A stretch of DNA of 64,000 bases, taken from positions 3,658,001 through 3,722,000 of the forward strand of contig NZ_CP019343.1 in the NCBI RefSeq assembly GCF_002117105.1, written 5' to 3'. Below, piece after piece: positions 51,492-59,184 of this stretch. Source of the stretch: Oceanicoccus sagamiensis (GTDB lineage Bacteria; Pseudomonadota; Gammaproteobacteria; Pseudomonadales; Dasaniaceae). The notes below the pieces were generated by a model. That model saw nothing but the letters and a program-made list of their open reading frames with translations, made no database searches and was not told the DNA's origin. A program made the position numbers and the translations under genes. Each line of letters begins with the position of its first letter. Position 1 is the stretch's first letter.

Positions 51492-52478
51492 TTACTTTCC
51501 GGCCAGTCTTGCCACTACAGGGGCAAATTCATCGACCATATTATTGGTGCCGTCATCTAATACGGCGACATAAGAAATGCCGTATTGTTCGCGGCGGCGT
51601 ATCAATTCGTCGCAGATGTAATCAATGCTGCCAATCAGGCAGTGGGGATGTTGTAGTACATCCTCTGCACTCATACCCAGCTGTTCACCGATGGCGGCAG
51701 CGGTTGGGGCGGCATGGTCGGTCACTATAGTCGTATAGGCGCCAATTTCAAGTTCTATATCTTTAAAGCGGTCACCGGCTCCGTTTTTGATCCAGTTGAC
51801 CTTTTTGGCGGTTTGTTCAGCCATGCCGGAGTTCATGCCGTCGAGACCGATGGTGCCGGCGCGGTTATTAAAGTTCAGGCTGACGATATCGGCCTGTTCG
51901 CCAGCGTAGGTCAGGATTTTTTTACTGCCGCCGCCAATCATAATGGGTGGGTGGGGCTGCTGTGGGGTGCTGGGGATGCCTTTAAAGCCAGACCATTGTA
52001 GGGATTCGCCGTTGAGTTCAATCAGTTCGCCGGACATAAAGGCTTTATAAGCCTCTACCGTTTCAGCAAAGCGGGCAAAGCGCTCAGGGAATTCATCAAA
52101 GGACAGGCCTACGGCTTCGTACTCGGCTTTAATCCAGCCTGCGCCTAAACCGAATTCATAGCGTCCGCCAGAAAGGTAGTCCATGGTGGCAGCTTCTTTG
52201 ATTAAAGTGATGGCGTGGCGGTAGTCGTTACAAAATACCCGGCAACCGACCCGCAATGTGGTGGTTTGTTCAAGCGCCATTGCGATTGCTGGTGTTGCGG
52301 CTAACATTTGTGGTGGGTGGCCAGTGGTATCTAGTGCTGGGCCTTCACTTAAAAAGTGGTCCGCTAAAAAGAAGGTCGAATAACCCAGGTCTTCTGTTTT
52401 TGCAATCAGGTTACGCCAGTTCTTTGGTGAATCCGTATTAAAGCTCTGTAACGAAAAGCGAAAAGGTTTATGACTCAT
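51492..52478 (-). CDS. LLM-class flavin/F420-dependent oxidoreductase
   Basis: A 328-residue luciferase-like TIM-barrel protein. The sequence (PFRFSLQSFNTDSPKNW, YSTFFLADHFLSEGPALDT, LRVGCRVFCNDYRHAITLIKEAATMDYLSGGRYEFGLGAGWIKAEY split over 75-122, HPPIMIGGGSKKILTYAGEQADIV) resembles a subgroup usually annotated as F420-dependent and most common in actinobacteria. No F420 biosynthesis gene is visible here, so FMN use is equally possible. I chose ATG 52478, with an AGGA just upstream; the frame continues to 52526 without support. A composite repeat separates it from the Mo-enzyme gene. Confidence 0.87.
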   Translation of the reverse strand: MSHKPFRFSLQSFNTDSPKNWRNLIAKTEDLGYSTFFLADHFLSEGPALDTTGHPPQMLAATPAIAMALEQTTTLRVGCRVFCNDYRHAITLIKEAATMDYLSGGRYEFGLGAGWIKAEYEAVGLSFDEFPERFARFAETVEAYKAFMSGELIELNGESLQWSGFKGIPSTPQQPHPPIMIGGGSKKILTYAGEQADIVSLNFNNRAGTIGLDGMNSGMAEQTAKKVNWIKNGAGDRFKDIELEIGAYTTIVTDHAAPTAAAIGEQLGMSAEDVLQHPHCLIGSIDYICDELIRRREQYGISYVAVLDDGTNNMVDEFAPVVARLAGK

Positions 52479-52504
52479 GGTTTTTCCTATTTTAGTTATT
52501 AGCC

Positions 52505-52576
52505 TGTAGGGTGGATTGTAATCCACCAGTTATGATTGCTCCGTGCTGGGATTGGTGGATTATAATCCACCCTACA
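52505..52576. repeat. Composite inverted repeat, copy 4
   Basis: A 72-bp copy: left arm TGTAGGGTGGATTGTAATCC + ACC (52505-52527), a 26-base centre, right arm GGTGGATTATAATCCACCCT + ACA ending 52576. It lies between the Mo-enzyme stop and the LLM start, inside what otherwise looks like one transcription unit. Confidence 0.85.
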
Positions 52577-52604
52577 ATGTGCGGCAGCAATGACGGGCAG
52601 GGGC

Positions 52605-54770
52605 TTAGCCTGCTTTAGTCAGTTGTACTGGAATGGAGCTTTGACGCGCCATACCTGAGTATTTTGACGCGTGGTCCAGGTTATTGATCAGGCGGTTGGT
52701 GTTAGCACCAATTTCCCGCACTTTATCATCGCTTCTTTCACCAGGTGCGCCGCCCCAGCAATGAGCCATTGAGACTACGCCGCGTTTAATATCCGGGCTG
52801 CTTTGTGCAACCGCTGGAATCTGGCCGCGATCAGACGTAATGGAAATTACATCACCATCGGCAATATTGAGTTCCGCCAAATCTTCAGGGTTGATATAAG
52901 CCGGGTTGGTAGTGCCTTTTTTGGCGAGGAAGCTTAGTTCTGGGCCGGTCGAGTTAAAGGTGTTTTTCATTCGACGGCTAATCAAAATATACGGGAAGTC
53001 GGTTTTGGCTTTCAGGCTGCTGTCGGCATCTTTGATGGTGCCGGCAATTTCATCGGTAATGCCTTCAGGCATTAGGTCCATACGGCCCTTAGTGGCTGGG
53101 TCAGCTTCTGCCACAATCACATCAGGCACATCGTAAACTTTGCCGCCATCGTTTTTATAAATATCGGCCAGAGGTACTCTGGAGTTGATGGTCATTTTTT
53201 CCAGTACATCGTACTTGGAGGGTTTGTTAACCATATCCAGTGGTTGCTCGCGAATGTTTAGATTTAGGCCCAGACGTTTGCCCAGTTCCCAGAACAGTTC
53301 CCATTCTTCAATCACATCGCCTTCTGCTTCGATTACGGTTTTGGCGTAATGGCTATAGGGTTTTTCGTACCAGATATCGGTGAGTACGGTTAAGTCATCA
53401 CGCTCAAGGCATAGCTTGGAGCCAATCACATAATCCGCCATTTCGCAGGTGGCTGACATTTTGTAATCAATACACACCAGCAGGTCGAGATTTTTTAAAG
53501 CTTCATAGGCTTTGTCCTGACCGGGCCATGCCAGTAGCGGGTTGCCACCAACACAGATTAAGGCTTTGATCTGGCCTTCGCCTTCCATCAAGATTTCATC
53601 GGCGAGAATGGCTGTGGGCATTTCTTTAACCGGGCCATTGGCGGTTAATACGGTGACTTCCCCAATGTCATCGGATACGCGGCTGCGAATACCTGTTAGC
53701 CATTCCGGTGTAGGTGGTACTGCTTGCGCAGGGCGGGGCACCAGTGGCGATAGTACGCCAGCGTTAGGAAGTTTTTCACCCGCGCGATAATGGCGGCCAC
53801 AAATGGCGTTAATGGTTTGTGTTAGATGTTGAATCAGGTTGGGGTAGGGGCCCATTTCGGGTCCGGTACCGGTGGTGGCGCAACCTTTAGGGCCTGCGGC
53901 AAAGAGTCTGGCGGCCTCGATAATATCGTCTTTAGCCAGTTCGGTACGTTCGGCCACGTAGTCTGGCGTGAACTGACTGATATTGTCTTTAAAGGTATCG
54001 AGGTTCTCGATATGTTCATCACAGAAGGCTTTATCGTGTAGCTCTTCATCGAGAATAATATGAATTAAACCGGCTAGTAATACGGCATCCTGCCCTGGTT
54101 TAATTTGTAGATGCAGGTCAGCACGTGAGGCTACTTCAGATTTACGCGGATCAACGGCAATAATTTTAAGGCCGCGTTTTTTACCTTCACGCAACGCATT
54201 ACTAGGGCTGAATGAAGGAATACCGCCGGGAATAGAGTAGTGTGATACCAATGTGTTATTGCCAATAATCAGTGCAACATTGGAATCTTGCCAAGTATGT
54301 TGGCCTGCTGCCCAAAAGCCCATACGTGCTTGACCAATACCCACCTTGGCGGGTTGGTCAATGGTGATACTAGTGTAGTAAGACGGTGAATCCAGCTCCA
54401 CATGCCAGGACTTGGCAACCGGGTGGGTGGCTGAGTTTTGAAACGATACGGTGCCGTTATAACTGGCAATGGCTCTTGGGCCGTACTTTTCTTTAATGGC
54501 TTTTAGCTTGTCCGCAATTTCATCCAGCGCTTGCTGGCTACCAATATCGGTATGGCTGCCATCTTCGTTCTTTCTAAGGGAGGTGAGAATACGCTCAGGC
54601 AGATACAGCTGCTCTGGCATCTGTCGGCCTTTCAGGCAGGTATAGCCGCCAAAAATCTCATTATCGACATCCGGTTTTAGCGAGATTAGCTTATTGTCCT
54701 CTACCTCGATTTCCATTGGGCAGTTTGCGTGGCAGTAGCGGCAATAGGTTTTTACAGTCTTGCTAGGCAT
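52605..54770 (-). CDS. Molybdopterin oxidoreductase (DMSO reductase superfamily)
   Basis: A 721-residue molybdenum or tungsten enzyme. The N-terminus has a [4Fe-4S] site with Cys10, Cys13, Cys17 and Cys45 (TYCRYCHANCP...YTCLKG). Pterin-binding domains follow, with IIAVDPRKSEVASRADLHLQIKPGQDAVLLAGL split near 205-240 and the C-terminal dinucleotide-binding barrel (INPEDLAELNIADGDVISITSDRGQI, late GVVSMAHCWGGAPG). There is no Tat signal, so it is cytoplasmic. No separate iron-sulfur or membrane subunit is adjacent. Members of this single-subunit cytoplasmic type include hydratase- and formate dehydrogenase-like enzymes; the reaction is not deducible. It sits between the ABM and LLM genes, each gap holding a repeat element. 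Confidence 0.88.
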   Translation of the reverse strand: MPSKTVKTYCRYCHANCPMEIEVEDNKLISLKPDVDNEIFGGYTCLKGRQMPEQLYLPERILTSLRKNEDGSHTDIGSQQALDEIADKLKAIKEKYGPRAIASYNGTVSFQNSATHPVAKSWHVELDSPSYYTSITIDQPAKVGIGQARMGFWAAGQHTWQDSNVALIIGNNTLVSHYSIPGGIPSFSPSNALREGKKRGLKIIAVDPRKSEVASRADLHLQIKPGQDAVLLAGLIHIILDEELHDKAFCDEHIENLDTFKDNISQFTPDYVAERTELAKDDIIEAARLFAAGPKGCATTGTGPEMGPYPNLIQHLTQTINAICGRHYRAGEKLPNAGVLSPLVPRPAQAVPPTPEWLTGIRSRVSDDIGEVTVLTANGPVKEMPTAILADEILMEGEGQIKALICVGGNPLLAWPGQDKAYEALKNLDLLVCIDYKMSATCEMADYVIGSKLCLERDDLTVLTDIWYEKPYSHYAKTVIEAEGDVIEEWELFWELGKRLGLNLNIREQPLDMVNKPSKYDVLEKMTINSRVPLADIYKNDGGKVYDVPDVIVAEADPATKGRMDLMPEGITDEIAGTIKDADSSLKAKTDFPYILISRRMKNTFNSTGPELSFLAKKGTTNPAYINPEDLAELNIADGDVISITSDRGQIPAVAQSSPDIKRGVVSMAHCWGGAPGERSDDKVREIGANTNRLINNLDHASKYSGMARQSSIPVQLTKAG

Positions 54771-54797
54771 GGGTATCTCTTTTTCTTAGTAGTTCAT

Positions 54798-54871
54798 GTC
54801 ATTCCCGTCCCTGACTCAAGTTCTCGAGGGCAGGCTGCGGGCACCGTGATTCCCGCCTTCGCGGGAATGAC
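54798..54871. repeat. Element with GTCATTCCCG terminal inverted repeats
   Basis: GTCATTCCCG (54798-54807) and CGGGAATGAC (54862-54871) bound a 74-bp element that ends in a compact hairpin, ATTCCCGC-CTTC-GCGGGAAT (54849-54868). Hairpins of this sequence are dispersed in many proteobacteria. It fills most of the 109-bp gap between the Mo-enzyme and ABM genes. Confidence 0.65.
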
Positions 54872-54879
54872 GTAATCGA

Positions 54880-55224
54880 TTAGCCGGTGAAAAAGTCGGC
54901 TCTGGGTACACCCTCTGGGTCATAGACCGGCTCTTCCAGATCAATCCGGAATTTGGAGACTTCCGTATTGTATACACCGTAGCCTCCAAGCAATGCCAGC
55001 ATATTGGCATAGTAGGGACCGGCCAAATGAGCGGCTAAATCTTCCGAAGACTCCCAGTTTTCATACACATATACGCGGGTGTCAGAGGTCGGATCAGCGG
55101 ACCAGACATAGTGCTTGCAGCCTTTCTGGGTGCGGGTTTCAGCGACCAGATCCGCGGATTCGGCCAGTGCTTTATCACGGTGTTCAGCGGCTAATTCAAC
55201 ACAGCCATTAATCAGTACTGTCAT
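54880..55224 (-). CDS. ABM-fold (antibiotic biosynthesis monooxygenase-like) protein
   Basis: A 114-residue protein of the dimeric ferredoxin-like ABM/quinol monooxygenase fold, with the pattern INGCVELAAEHRDKALAESADLVAETRTQKGCKHYVWSADPTSDTRVYVYENWESSEDLAAHLAGPYY over residues 4-72. The conserved Tyr/Trp-rich strand (VYVYENWES) and the HL-x-x-PYY segment are typical. I chose ATG 55224 with AGGA 9-12 bases upstream; the longer frame to 55419 overlaps the divergent promoter. Members can be cofactor-free oxygenases or dehalogenase-like proteins. It is divergent from the CurA-like reductase and has a candidate TetR site upstream. Confidence 0.85.
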   Translation of the reverse strand: MTVLINGCVELAAEHRDKALAESADLVAETRTQKGCKHYVWSADPTSDTRVYVYENWESSEDLAAHLAGPYYANMLALLGGYGVYNTEVSKFRIDLEEPVYDPEGVPRADFFTG

Positions 55225-55304
55225 GGTGTTAATCCTGCGGAAAATAGGGGGTATTTCATTATTGAAATTTGACCCAAAAGGTACCAGATAAAAATCTATA
55301 AAAC

Positions 55305-55322
55305 AATCAGGGTTGACTGATT
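55305..55322. promoter_or_regulatory. Candidate TetR operator, site 3 (ABM/MDR divergent promoter)
   Basis: AATCAG-GGTTGA-CTGATT is a perfect 18-bp inverted repeat. The arms extend three more pairs (AAA/TTT) past one mismatch. The 11-mer AAAACAATCAG here is the exact reverse complement of CTGATTGTTTT at 43863-43873 in site 1. Confidence 0.6.
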
Positions 55323-55402
55323 TTTTATAAACCGCTATGTTGGCGTTATTGAGTGGCATCTTGGCACAAAACAACAACCTTTTTATATAGGCAGTATATT
55401 TC

Positions 55403-56419
55403 ATGACAGATTTAATCAATCGCCAGTATTACTTGGCTCAACGCCCTGCAAGCGTACCGACTTCAGAGGACGTTCCGGCCCGCGATGTGCCCGTTGCAGA
55501 GCCGGCTGAAGGCATGGCGGTGATCAAGAATATGTTTATCTCACTGGACCCTGCGATCCGTGGTTGGATGGGTGATGACCCTAACTATATTGAGCCTATA
55601 GCCATTAATGACGCGGTCCGCAGCTCGGTTATCGGTCGTGTAGTCAAGAGCAATAGCCCGGAATTGGCCGTTGGCGATGCGGTCATGAGTTTAGGTGCCT
55701 GGGAGGCTTATACCACCGGCCCCGCCGTTGCGATGAATAAGCTGGATGAAAGTGCTGGCCTGCCTCTGAGTAACTTTTTGAGCGTATTGGGCCCCACCGG
55801 TTTAACTGCGTTTTTTGGTATCCTCGATGTGGGTAAGCCAAAAGCGGGTGAGACTGTCTTAGTGAGTGCCGCCGCTGGTGCTGTTGGCTCAGTTGTAGGG
55901 CAAATTGCCAAAATTAAAGGCTGCCGTGTTGTCGGTATGGCCGGTTCTGATGATAAATGTGCCTGGCTAAAAGACGATTTGGGTTTTGATGAGGTGATTA
56001 ACTATAAAACCTGTGGTGATTACGGCGATGCGATTCGCAAAGCCTGCCCTGATGGTGTTGATGTTTACTTCGATAATGTCGGTGGTGAGATTCTGGATGC
56101 TGCGCTGCTATGTCTGAATAAATTTGCCCGTGTTGCGGTTTGCGGTTGGATTTCAACCTATAACGATGCCGATGCACCCGGCCCGAAAAACCTTTGGCAA
56201 TTGGTTGCCGAGAGTGTGACGATTCAGGGTTTTGTGGTTATCGATTATATGGATCGTTTCCCTGAAGCGATTGGTCAGTTGGCGGAATGGGTCATGTCTG
56301 GCCAGATTCAATTTAAAGAAGATATTGTTGACGGTCTGGATAATATTTTACCGGCGTTTTTAAAACTGTTTGATGGCAGTAACCAGGGTAAATTAATGGT
56401 TCGTATCCCGGAAGAATAA
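55403..56419 (+). CDS. NADP-dependent MDR-family oxidoreductase (CurA/prostaglandin reductase-like)
   Basis: A 338-residue zinc-independent medium-chain reductase. The N-terminal substrate domain has VIKNMFISLDPAIRGWMGD and the cofactor domain VLVSAAAGAVGSVVGQIAKIKGCRVVGMAGSDDK over residues 153-186, with a later VYFDNVGGEILD. These are signatures of the group including CurA, leukotriene B4 dehydrogenase and plant double-bond reductases. They reduce the C=C bond of alpha,beta-unsaturated carbonyls with NADPH. Such enones and enals would arise from cleavage of conjugated polyenes, so it fits the oxygenases downstream. It leads an operon with an SDR (7-base gap), a crotonase and a small protein. 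Confidence 0.92.
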   Translation: MTDLINRQYYLAQRPASVPTSEDVPARDVPVAEPAEGMAVIKNMFISLDPAIRGWMGDDPNYIEPIAINDAVRSSVIGRVVKSNSPELAVGDAVMSLGAWEAYTTGPAVAMNKLDESAGLPLSNFLSVLGPTGLTAFFGILDVGKPKAGETVLVSAAAGAVGSVVGQIAKIKGCRVVGMAGSDDKCAWLKDDLGFDEVINYKTCGDYGDAIRKACPDGVDVYFDNVGGEILDAALLCLNKFARVAVCGWISTYNDADAPGPKNLWQLVAESVTIQGFVVIDYMDRFPEAIGQLAEWVMSGQIQFKEDIVDGLDNILPAFLKLFDGSNQGKLMVRIPEE

Positions 56420-56426
56420 ACCGCTG

Positions 56427-57173
56427 ATGAATCGCTTTGACGGAAAATATGTTGTTGTAACCGGCGCCGCTGACGGTATCGGTTTGGCGACGGCGACGTT
56501 TTTTGCCACTCAAGGCGCAAAGGTAATCGCGGTTGATTTGCCATCGTCATCCTTGTCCAGCGTACTGGCAGATTATGATAGCGTGATTCCACTGCACCAG
56601 GATATGACGGCGGAAGATGCCAGCCAAAATGTTCTGGCTGAAGTGACAGCGCGTTTTGGTGGCTTGGATATTTTAATTAATAATGCTGGCATATCACCTT
56701 TTGGCCCATTGGATGATGATAACGATGAGGCTTGGAAAAATACCTTTGATATTAACGTCGCAGCCATTCACAAGTTAAGTAGAGCCTGTTTGCCGCTACT
56801 AAAATTAAGTGCTGCTGGTAGAGTGATTAATACCGCTTCATTATCCTCTGTGGTTGCCAATAATGGCATGGGTATTTATACCGCATCTAAACATGCGGTG
56901 GCCGGTTTAAGTAAATCCATGGCGTTGGAGTGGGGCGAATTTGGTATTACCGTTAACTATCTTTTGCCGGGTGCTATCGTAACGGGAATATCCCGTGATG
57001 TATTTGCGACTAACCCTGAGTTTAAAGCGTTTTGGGAAAATAAATCGGCCTTGGGTCGATTGGGTCAGCCTGATGATATTGCCAAAGCAATATTGTTTTT
57101 AGCCTCGGATGATGCGGCATTTATCAGTGGTCATGGTTTGGTCGTCGATGGTGGTGCGTTAATTTCTGCGTAA
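56427..57173 (+). CDS. Short-chain dehydrogenase/reductase
   Basis: A 248-residue classical SDR with TGAADGIGLA (residues 12-21), an Asp after strand 2 (AVDLPSSSL, suggesting NAD preference), NNAG at about 88, catalytic Ser in NTASLSSV, and YTASK (Tyr150 region). The terminal segment FLASDDAAFISGHGLVVDGGALISA is typical of FabG-like enzymes. It starts 7 bases after the CurA-like reductase gene. The substrate is probably a secondary alcohol or ketone intermediate, but this is not readable from the sequence. Confidence 0.9.
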   Translation: MNRFDGKYVVVTGAADGIGLATATFFATQGAKVIAVDLPSSSLSSVLADYDSVIPLHQDMTAEDASQNVLAEVTARFGGLDILINNAGISPFGPLDDDNDEAWKNTFDINVAAIHKLSRACLPLLKLSAAGRVINTASLSSVVANNGMGIYTASKHAVAGLSKSMALEWGEFGITVNYLLPGAIVTGISRDVFATNPEFKAFWENKSALGRLGQPDDIAKAILFLASDDAAFISGHGLVVDGGALISA

Positions 57174-57209
57174 ACCGTAGTTTATAATTATTATAAGAGT
57201 GTATTAATT

Positions 57210-57959
57210 GTGAGTGAATCTTTAGTAAAAGTTGAAATAGATGCCCCGGTGGCAACCATTACCCTAAACCGTGCCGATGCGATGAATGCATTGTCGACGG
57301 CCATGCGTAAAGAATTTGCCGAAGCGCTGTTAAGTATCAAAACCAATGCAGATATTCGGGCCATTGTTTTAACCGGTGAAGGCAAGGCATTTTGTGCCGG
57401 CCTTGACCTGCCTGAATTGCAAAGTGCCCGTACTAATGTGGCGGAGAGTGGAGTGATTGGCAGCGACTTGTTAGATGCCTTAAGTGAAATTGGTATCCCG
57501 GTCATTGCAGCGGTTAATGGCTATGCAATAACCGGAGGTTTTGAAATTGCGCTGTTATGCGACATCATTATTGCCTCAGAAAAGGCGGTGTTTGCCGATA
57601 CCCATGCGAAAGTGGGTGTGATACCCGCCTGGGGCATTACCCAGCGCTTGCCTAGAATTATTGGCCCAATGCGGGCTAAAGAAATGAGTTTGACCGGCAA
57701 TAAAGTCGGTGCACAACAAGCTTATGAGTGGGGCTTGGTTAATCATGTGGTTAAGCATGAGGATTTGCTCTCAACAGCGATGCAATTAGGTCGTGATATT
57801 GCCGGTTGTGACCACGGCTCTCAAGTGGCTATCAAAACCCTGATTGATGTGGGTTGGATGAGCCCGATTGAAGATGGGCTGAGATTGGAGCGTACTGCCA
57901 GTATCCAGGCTTTTAGGGATTATGCTGCCGAGCAAGAGGCGGAAAAAAATACCGGCTAA
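57210..57959 (+). CDS. Crotonase-family protein lacking one catalytic glutamate
   Basis: A 249-residue enoyl-CoA hydratase-like protein starting at GTG. The oxyanion-hole segment is AFCAGLDLPELQ, and the first catalytic position is kept (GGFEIALLCDII). The second, normally PE-x-x-x-G, reads THAKVGVIPAWG, so the Glu is missing. Members with THARVG...PAWG form a recurrent subgroup annotated as hydratases, but classical hydration needs both acids, so isomerase or another crotonase reaction is possible. It lies 36 bases after the SDR; the small protein gene follows after 32 bases. Confidence 0.87.
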   Translation: MSESLVKVEIDAPVATITLNRADAMNALSTAMRKEFAEALLSIKTNADIRAIVLTGEGKAFCAGLDLPELQSARTNVAESGVIGSDLLDALSEIGIPVIAAVNGYAITGGFEIALLCDIIIASEKAVFADTHAKVGVIPAWGITQRLPRIIGPMRAKEMSLTGNKVGAQQAYEWGLVNHVVKHEDLLSTAMQLGRDIAGCDHGSQVAIKTLIDVGWMSPIEDGLRLERTASIQAFRDYAAEQEAEKNTG

Positions 57960-57991
57960 TACCATGCCGGCAACCGGAGAGGAGGAAGGTT

Positions 57992-58369
57992 GTGCCATAC
58001 AAAATCACTTGGTTGGACCAAACAGTGATAGCGGACTTTTACGGTGATGTGACAGTCCAGGAAATCAGGGATCACGGTAGGGAGGTCAATAATGACCTTC
58101 GTTTTAAGAAGGTTAGCAAGCGAATTTCCAATTGCTCGGCAATAACGAGTATCAATGCCAGTACCACCGATTTAAAAATCTTTGGCTTTATTGATCATGA
58201 TGCCGCCCGATACGCGCCGGATGCTCATATGGCGGTGGTGACTGAGCACCCGTCTATTATTCAAAATACAGCGCAATACAAGGCGGCCTTTGGTGATGGC
58301 AGTTGGAAAATTAAACTATTCCCCTCCATTGGCGAGGCTTTAGCCTGGGACCCTGATCAGGATGGCTAG
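57992..58369 (+). CDS. SpoIIAA/STAS-like small protein, function unknown
   Basis: A 125-residue soluble protein starting at GTG with a strong GGAGGAAGG upstream. It has the pattern of SpoIIAA-like (STAS-fold) proteins found across marine bacteria: an opening strand YKITWLDQTVIADFYGDVTVQEI, LRFKKVSKRISNCSAITSI in the middle, and a C-terminal WKIKLFPSIGEALAWD. I do not recognise a specific function. Its place at the end of the MDR-SDR-crotonase operon is the only clue. Confidence 0.7.
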   Translation: MPYKITWLDQTVIADFYGDVTVQEIRDHGREVNNDLRFKKVSKRISNCSAITSINASTTDLKIFGFIDHDAARYAPDAHMAVVTEHPSIIQNTAQYKAAFGDGSWKIKLFPSIGEALAWDPDQDG

Positions 58370-58565
58370 GACTAGCCCTAATCCGGGTTTTATAGTTTTG
58401 CGGTTGAAACTGTCGATAAGGCTTACATATCACGCTTTTTTGATTGGCAATAAAATTCCTAAACTTCTGATAAATAAAGGATATTTTTGGTTGGTATAAC
58501 AATTGCAATCTATCACGTCAGTTGTTTTAACACCCATTGATGCAGTTATAGTTGAAGGTAAAGCT

Positions 58566-59168
58566 ATGAAAAATATCCTCGCCGGTGCAGTCACCAGTGT
58601 ATCCCTCTTGTTAGCCATGTCGGCGGCAAACGCCACGGTTATTACAGAAATTGAAGCCAATGACAGCTTTGCCACCGCGCAATATGTTGAGGGGTCATTT
58701 TCTACCGGTGCCAATGCTGATGTTGAAAATGCCGGTGTAGCAGGGTGGGAGTGGGTTTCCATTGAAGCGGGGCCTGACACAACTTCCAGCTATGATTATT
58801 TCACCTTCTCGGTAGCTGCCGGCCAGCAATTTATTTTTGATATTGATTATGGCTGCGAGACCACCGAGTGTGATGACAGTGATACCGATGTCGATACCTT
58901 TATTCGTTTATTTGATGGTAGCAACGGTCTGATCGGCTTTAGTGATGACGAAGGGCCGGACCTGTTTGACTCTCTACTGGCTTTTGAGTTTGATTATACC
59001 GGCACCGCCACTCTGAAAGTGTCGCAGTTTGAAGACAGTGTTATGCCGTCAGGAACAGACTACACGCTGCAAATCTCTCGTGAGCAGCAGGCTGTCTCAG
59101 TGCCTGAGCCAGGTTCGCTTCTACTCTTAAGCCTTGGTCTGGCTATGCTTGGCCTTCGCCGCCAATAA
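58566..59168 (+). CDS. PEP-CTERM protein with PPC-like domain
   Basis: A 200-residue exported protein: signal peptide (KNILAGAVTSVSLLLAMSAANA), a beta-sandwich of the bacterial pre-peptidase C-terminal (PPC) type (EANDSFATAQYVEG, SYDYFTFSVAAGQQFIFDI, DVDTFIRLFDGSNGLIGFSDDEGPD), and the exosortase signal VPEPGSLLLLSLGLAMLGLRRQ. It has one Cys pair (CETTEC). I chose ATG 58566; a TTG at 58503 has no support. Function unknown; probably surface-displayed. It is convergent with the serine hydrolase gene that ends 16 bases away. Confidence 0.85.
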   Translation: MKNILAGAVTSVSLLLAMSAANATVITEIEANDSFATAQYVEGSFSTGANADVENAGVAGWEWVSIEAGPDTTSSYDYFTFSVAAGQQFIFDIDYGCETTECDDSDTDVDTFIRLFDGSNGLIGFSDDEGPDLFDSLLAFEFDYTGTATLKVSQFEDSVMPSGTDYTLQISREQQAVSVPEPGSLLLLSLGLAMLGLRRQ

Positions 59169-59184
59169 CAGGCCCTGTATTCGA

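Noticed and set aside
55225-55419. Longer N-terminus for the ABM-fold protein
   Set aside because: It would span the divergent promoter and overlap the MDR gene start; the fold begins at ATG 55224.
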